Of a DNA stretch of 5,749 bases, positions 4,922 to 5,749 are shown in pieces (position 1 is the stretch's first letter; every line of letters starts with the position of its first letter). This stretch comes from Actinomycetota bacterium (GTDB lineage: Bacteria; Actinomycetota; Acidimicrobiia; IMCC26256; PALSA-610). The notes below the pieces were generated by a model that worked only from the letters and a program-made list of their open reading frames with translations, was not told the DNA's origin and did not search any database. Both the position numbers and the translations under genes were made by a program. The stretch lies in the NCBI GenBank assembly GCA_030839005.1, contig JAUZEM010000420.1:1-5749 (forward strand), given 5' to 3'.

Positions 4922-5680
4922 ATGCCCGGCGCCGAGCTCGACAAAGTCGCGACCTGGCTTCGCAACGCGCGCCAGGTGACGGTGCTCACCGGCGCCGGCA
5001 TCTCGACGGAGTCGGGCATTCCCGACTTCCGCGGGCCGCAGGGCATCTGGACGAAGAACCCGGCGGCCGAGAAGACCGCCACGCTGCAGTACTACATGTC
5101 GGATCCGGCCGTCCGCCGCCAGGCCTGGCAGAACCGGGTCAACAGCGAGATGTGGACGGCCGCGCCCAACCCCGCGCACCATGCGCTCGTCGCGCTCGAA
5201 CACAAGGACAAGCTCCAGACCATCGTGACCCAGAACGTCGACGGCTTGCATCACGCGGCCGGCCAGTCGCCCGAGATCGTGATCGAGATCCACGGCAATG
5301 TTCGCGACGCGAAATGCATGTCGTGCGAGTGGCGGGGACCGATGCACGAGACGCTCGAACGCGTCCGCGCGGGCGAGGACGATCCGCGTTGCACCCACTG
5401 CGGCGGCATCCTCAAGTCGGCGACGATCAGCTTCGGCGAGAACCTCGTCGTGGCCGACCTGCAGCGTTCCCAGGCCGCCGCCGGTCGCGCCGACGTGTTC
5501 CTCGCGATCGGCACCTCGCTCGCCGTGTACCCCGCGGCCGGCCTCCCCGAGATCGCGCTGCGCAACGGCGCTCGACTCGTGATCCTCAATGCCGAGGAGA
5601 CTCCGTTCGATCCGCTCGCCGACGTCGTCGTGCGGGACCGGCTCGGCGAAGCGCTCCCGGCCCTGGTGGCGCTGGTATGA
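4922..5680 (+). CDS. SIR2-family NAD-dependent protein deacylase (sirtuin), 252 aa
   Basis: Removes acyl groups from protein lysines, consuming NAD and releasing nicotinamide and O-acyl-ADP-ribose; cytoplasmic. All core motifs are intact. They are the Rossmann NAD motif G24-A-G26-I-S ... E30-S-G-I-P-D35-F-R37-G, the T-Q104-N105-V-D107-G-L-H segment, general base H124 (IHGN), a structural zinc site C132-x2-C135-x21-C157-x2-C160, G197-T-S199 and N223-A-E-E. The FRGPQGIWT stretch resembles the SIRT6/7-like (class IV) pattern FRGPxGVWT more than the FR...LW/YW of class III, so the acyl preference is open. The SIRT5/CobB desuccinylase Tyr/Arg pair (Y-x2-R) is not apparent. The length of 252 is that of a bare catalytic domain. 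ATG 4922 is chosen because the GTG at 4880 sits in the loop of hairpin 2 and adds 14 non-family residues. The gene is probably expressed on its own. Confidence 0.95.
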   Translation: MPGAELDKVATWLRNARQVTVLTGAGISTESGIPDFRGPQGIWTKNPAAEKTATLQYYMSDPAVRRQAWQNRVNSEMWTAAPNPAHHALVALEHKDKLQTIVTQNVDGLHHAAGQSPEIVIEIHGNVRDAKCMSCEWRGPMHETLERVRAGEDDPRCTHCGGILKSATISFGENLVVADLQRSQAAAGRADVFLAIGTSLAVYPAAGLPEIALRNGARLVILNAEETPFDPLADVVVRDRLGEALPALVALV

Positions 5681-5683
5681 CCG

Positions 5684-5712
5684 TTGGGAATATCCGACCG
5701 CCGCGGTAGGAT
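5684..5712 (+). promoter_or_regulatory. promoter candidate for a gene beyond the right edge
   Basis: TTGGGA (5684-5689) and TAGGAT (5707-5712) are separated by 17 bases, with the key TTG and TA...T positions matched. A transcription start near 5719 is predicted. No start codon with a ribosome site is visible in the remaining 30 bases (5720-5749), so the gene it would serve lies outside the window. The stretch 5681-5749 holds nothing else that I can support. Confidence 0.4.
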
Positions 5713-5749
5713 TTAGCCCTTAGAGCCGTCGGGAGTGCCCTTCCGGGGC

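Overview
The window is high-GC DNA (about two-thirds G+C by eye) from an actinobacterium. The evidence is G/C at almost every third codon position, a GTG start, hairpins without a U-tract, one apparently leaderless gene, and a bacterial aminoglycoside-phosphotransferase-like protein of a type familiar from Actinomycetota. The gene mix would suit an uncultivated high-GC lineage such as Acidimicrobiia, but nothing here fixes the taxon. Coding density is high, and no gap between genes exceeds about 140 bases. No tRNA, rRNA, CRISPR, insertion sequence or integrase is visible.

Left part (136-1664, + strand): three co-oriented genes with gaps of 34 and 37 bases, plausibly one transcript. They encode an 82-residue acidic/basic protein of unknown function, an APH-type small-molecule kinase and a SnoaL/NTF2-like protein. 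A 14-bp tandem repeat lies in the leader of the first gene. The run ends at a 7-bp hairpin that spans the stop codon of the third gene, where it meets the opposing mutase gene.

Middle (1687-4065, - strand): a full-length single-chain methylmalonyl-CoA mutase (712 residues), which interconverts succinyl-CoA and methylmalonyl-CoA using adenosylcobalamin. It is preceded 57 bases upstream by a 60-residue four-cysteine zinc-ribbon protein. None of the usual partners (MeaB G-protein, epimerase, propionyl-CoA carboxylase) is present in the window.

Right part (4198-5680, + strand): a 194-residue protein with a probable winged-helix segment is transcribed divergently from the zinc-ribbon gene. It is followed by a SIR2-family NAD-dependent protein deacylase of 252 residues. 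The 140-base gap between them is the most unusual part of the window. Four tandem 14-bp units form a chain of start/stop overlaps (ATGA, GTGA, ATGA) that makes two 5-codon ORFs and one 15-codon ORF. Two perfect GC-rich hairpins follow, and then a TATCCT box placed as expected for leaderless transcription of the sirtuin. A promoter-like pair at 5684-5712 points towards a gene beyond the right edge.

No complete new multi-gene system is visible. The best candidates for something undescribed are the mini-ORF/hairpin segment at 4765-4912 and the two small unrecognised proteins (82 and 60 residues).
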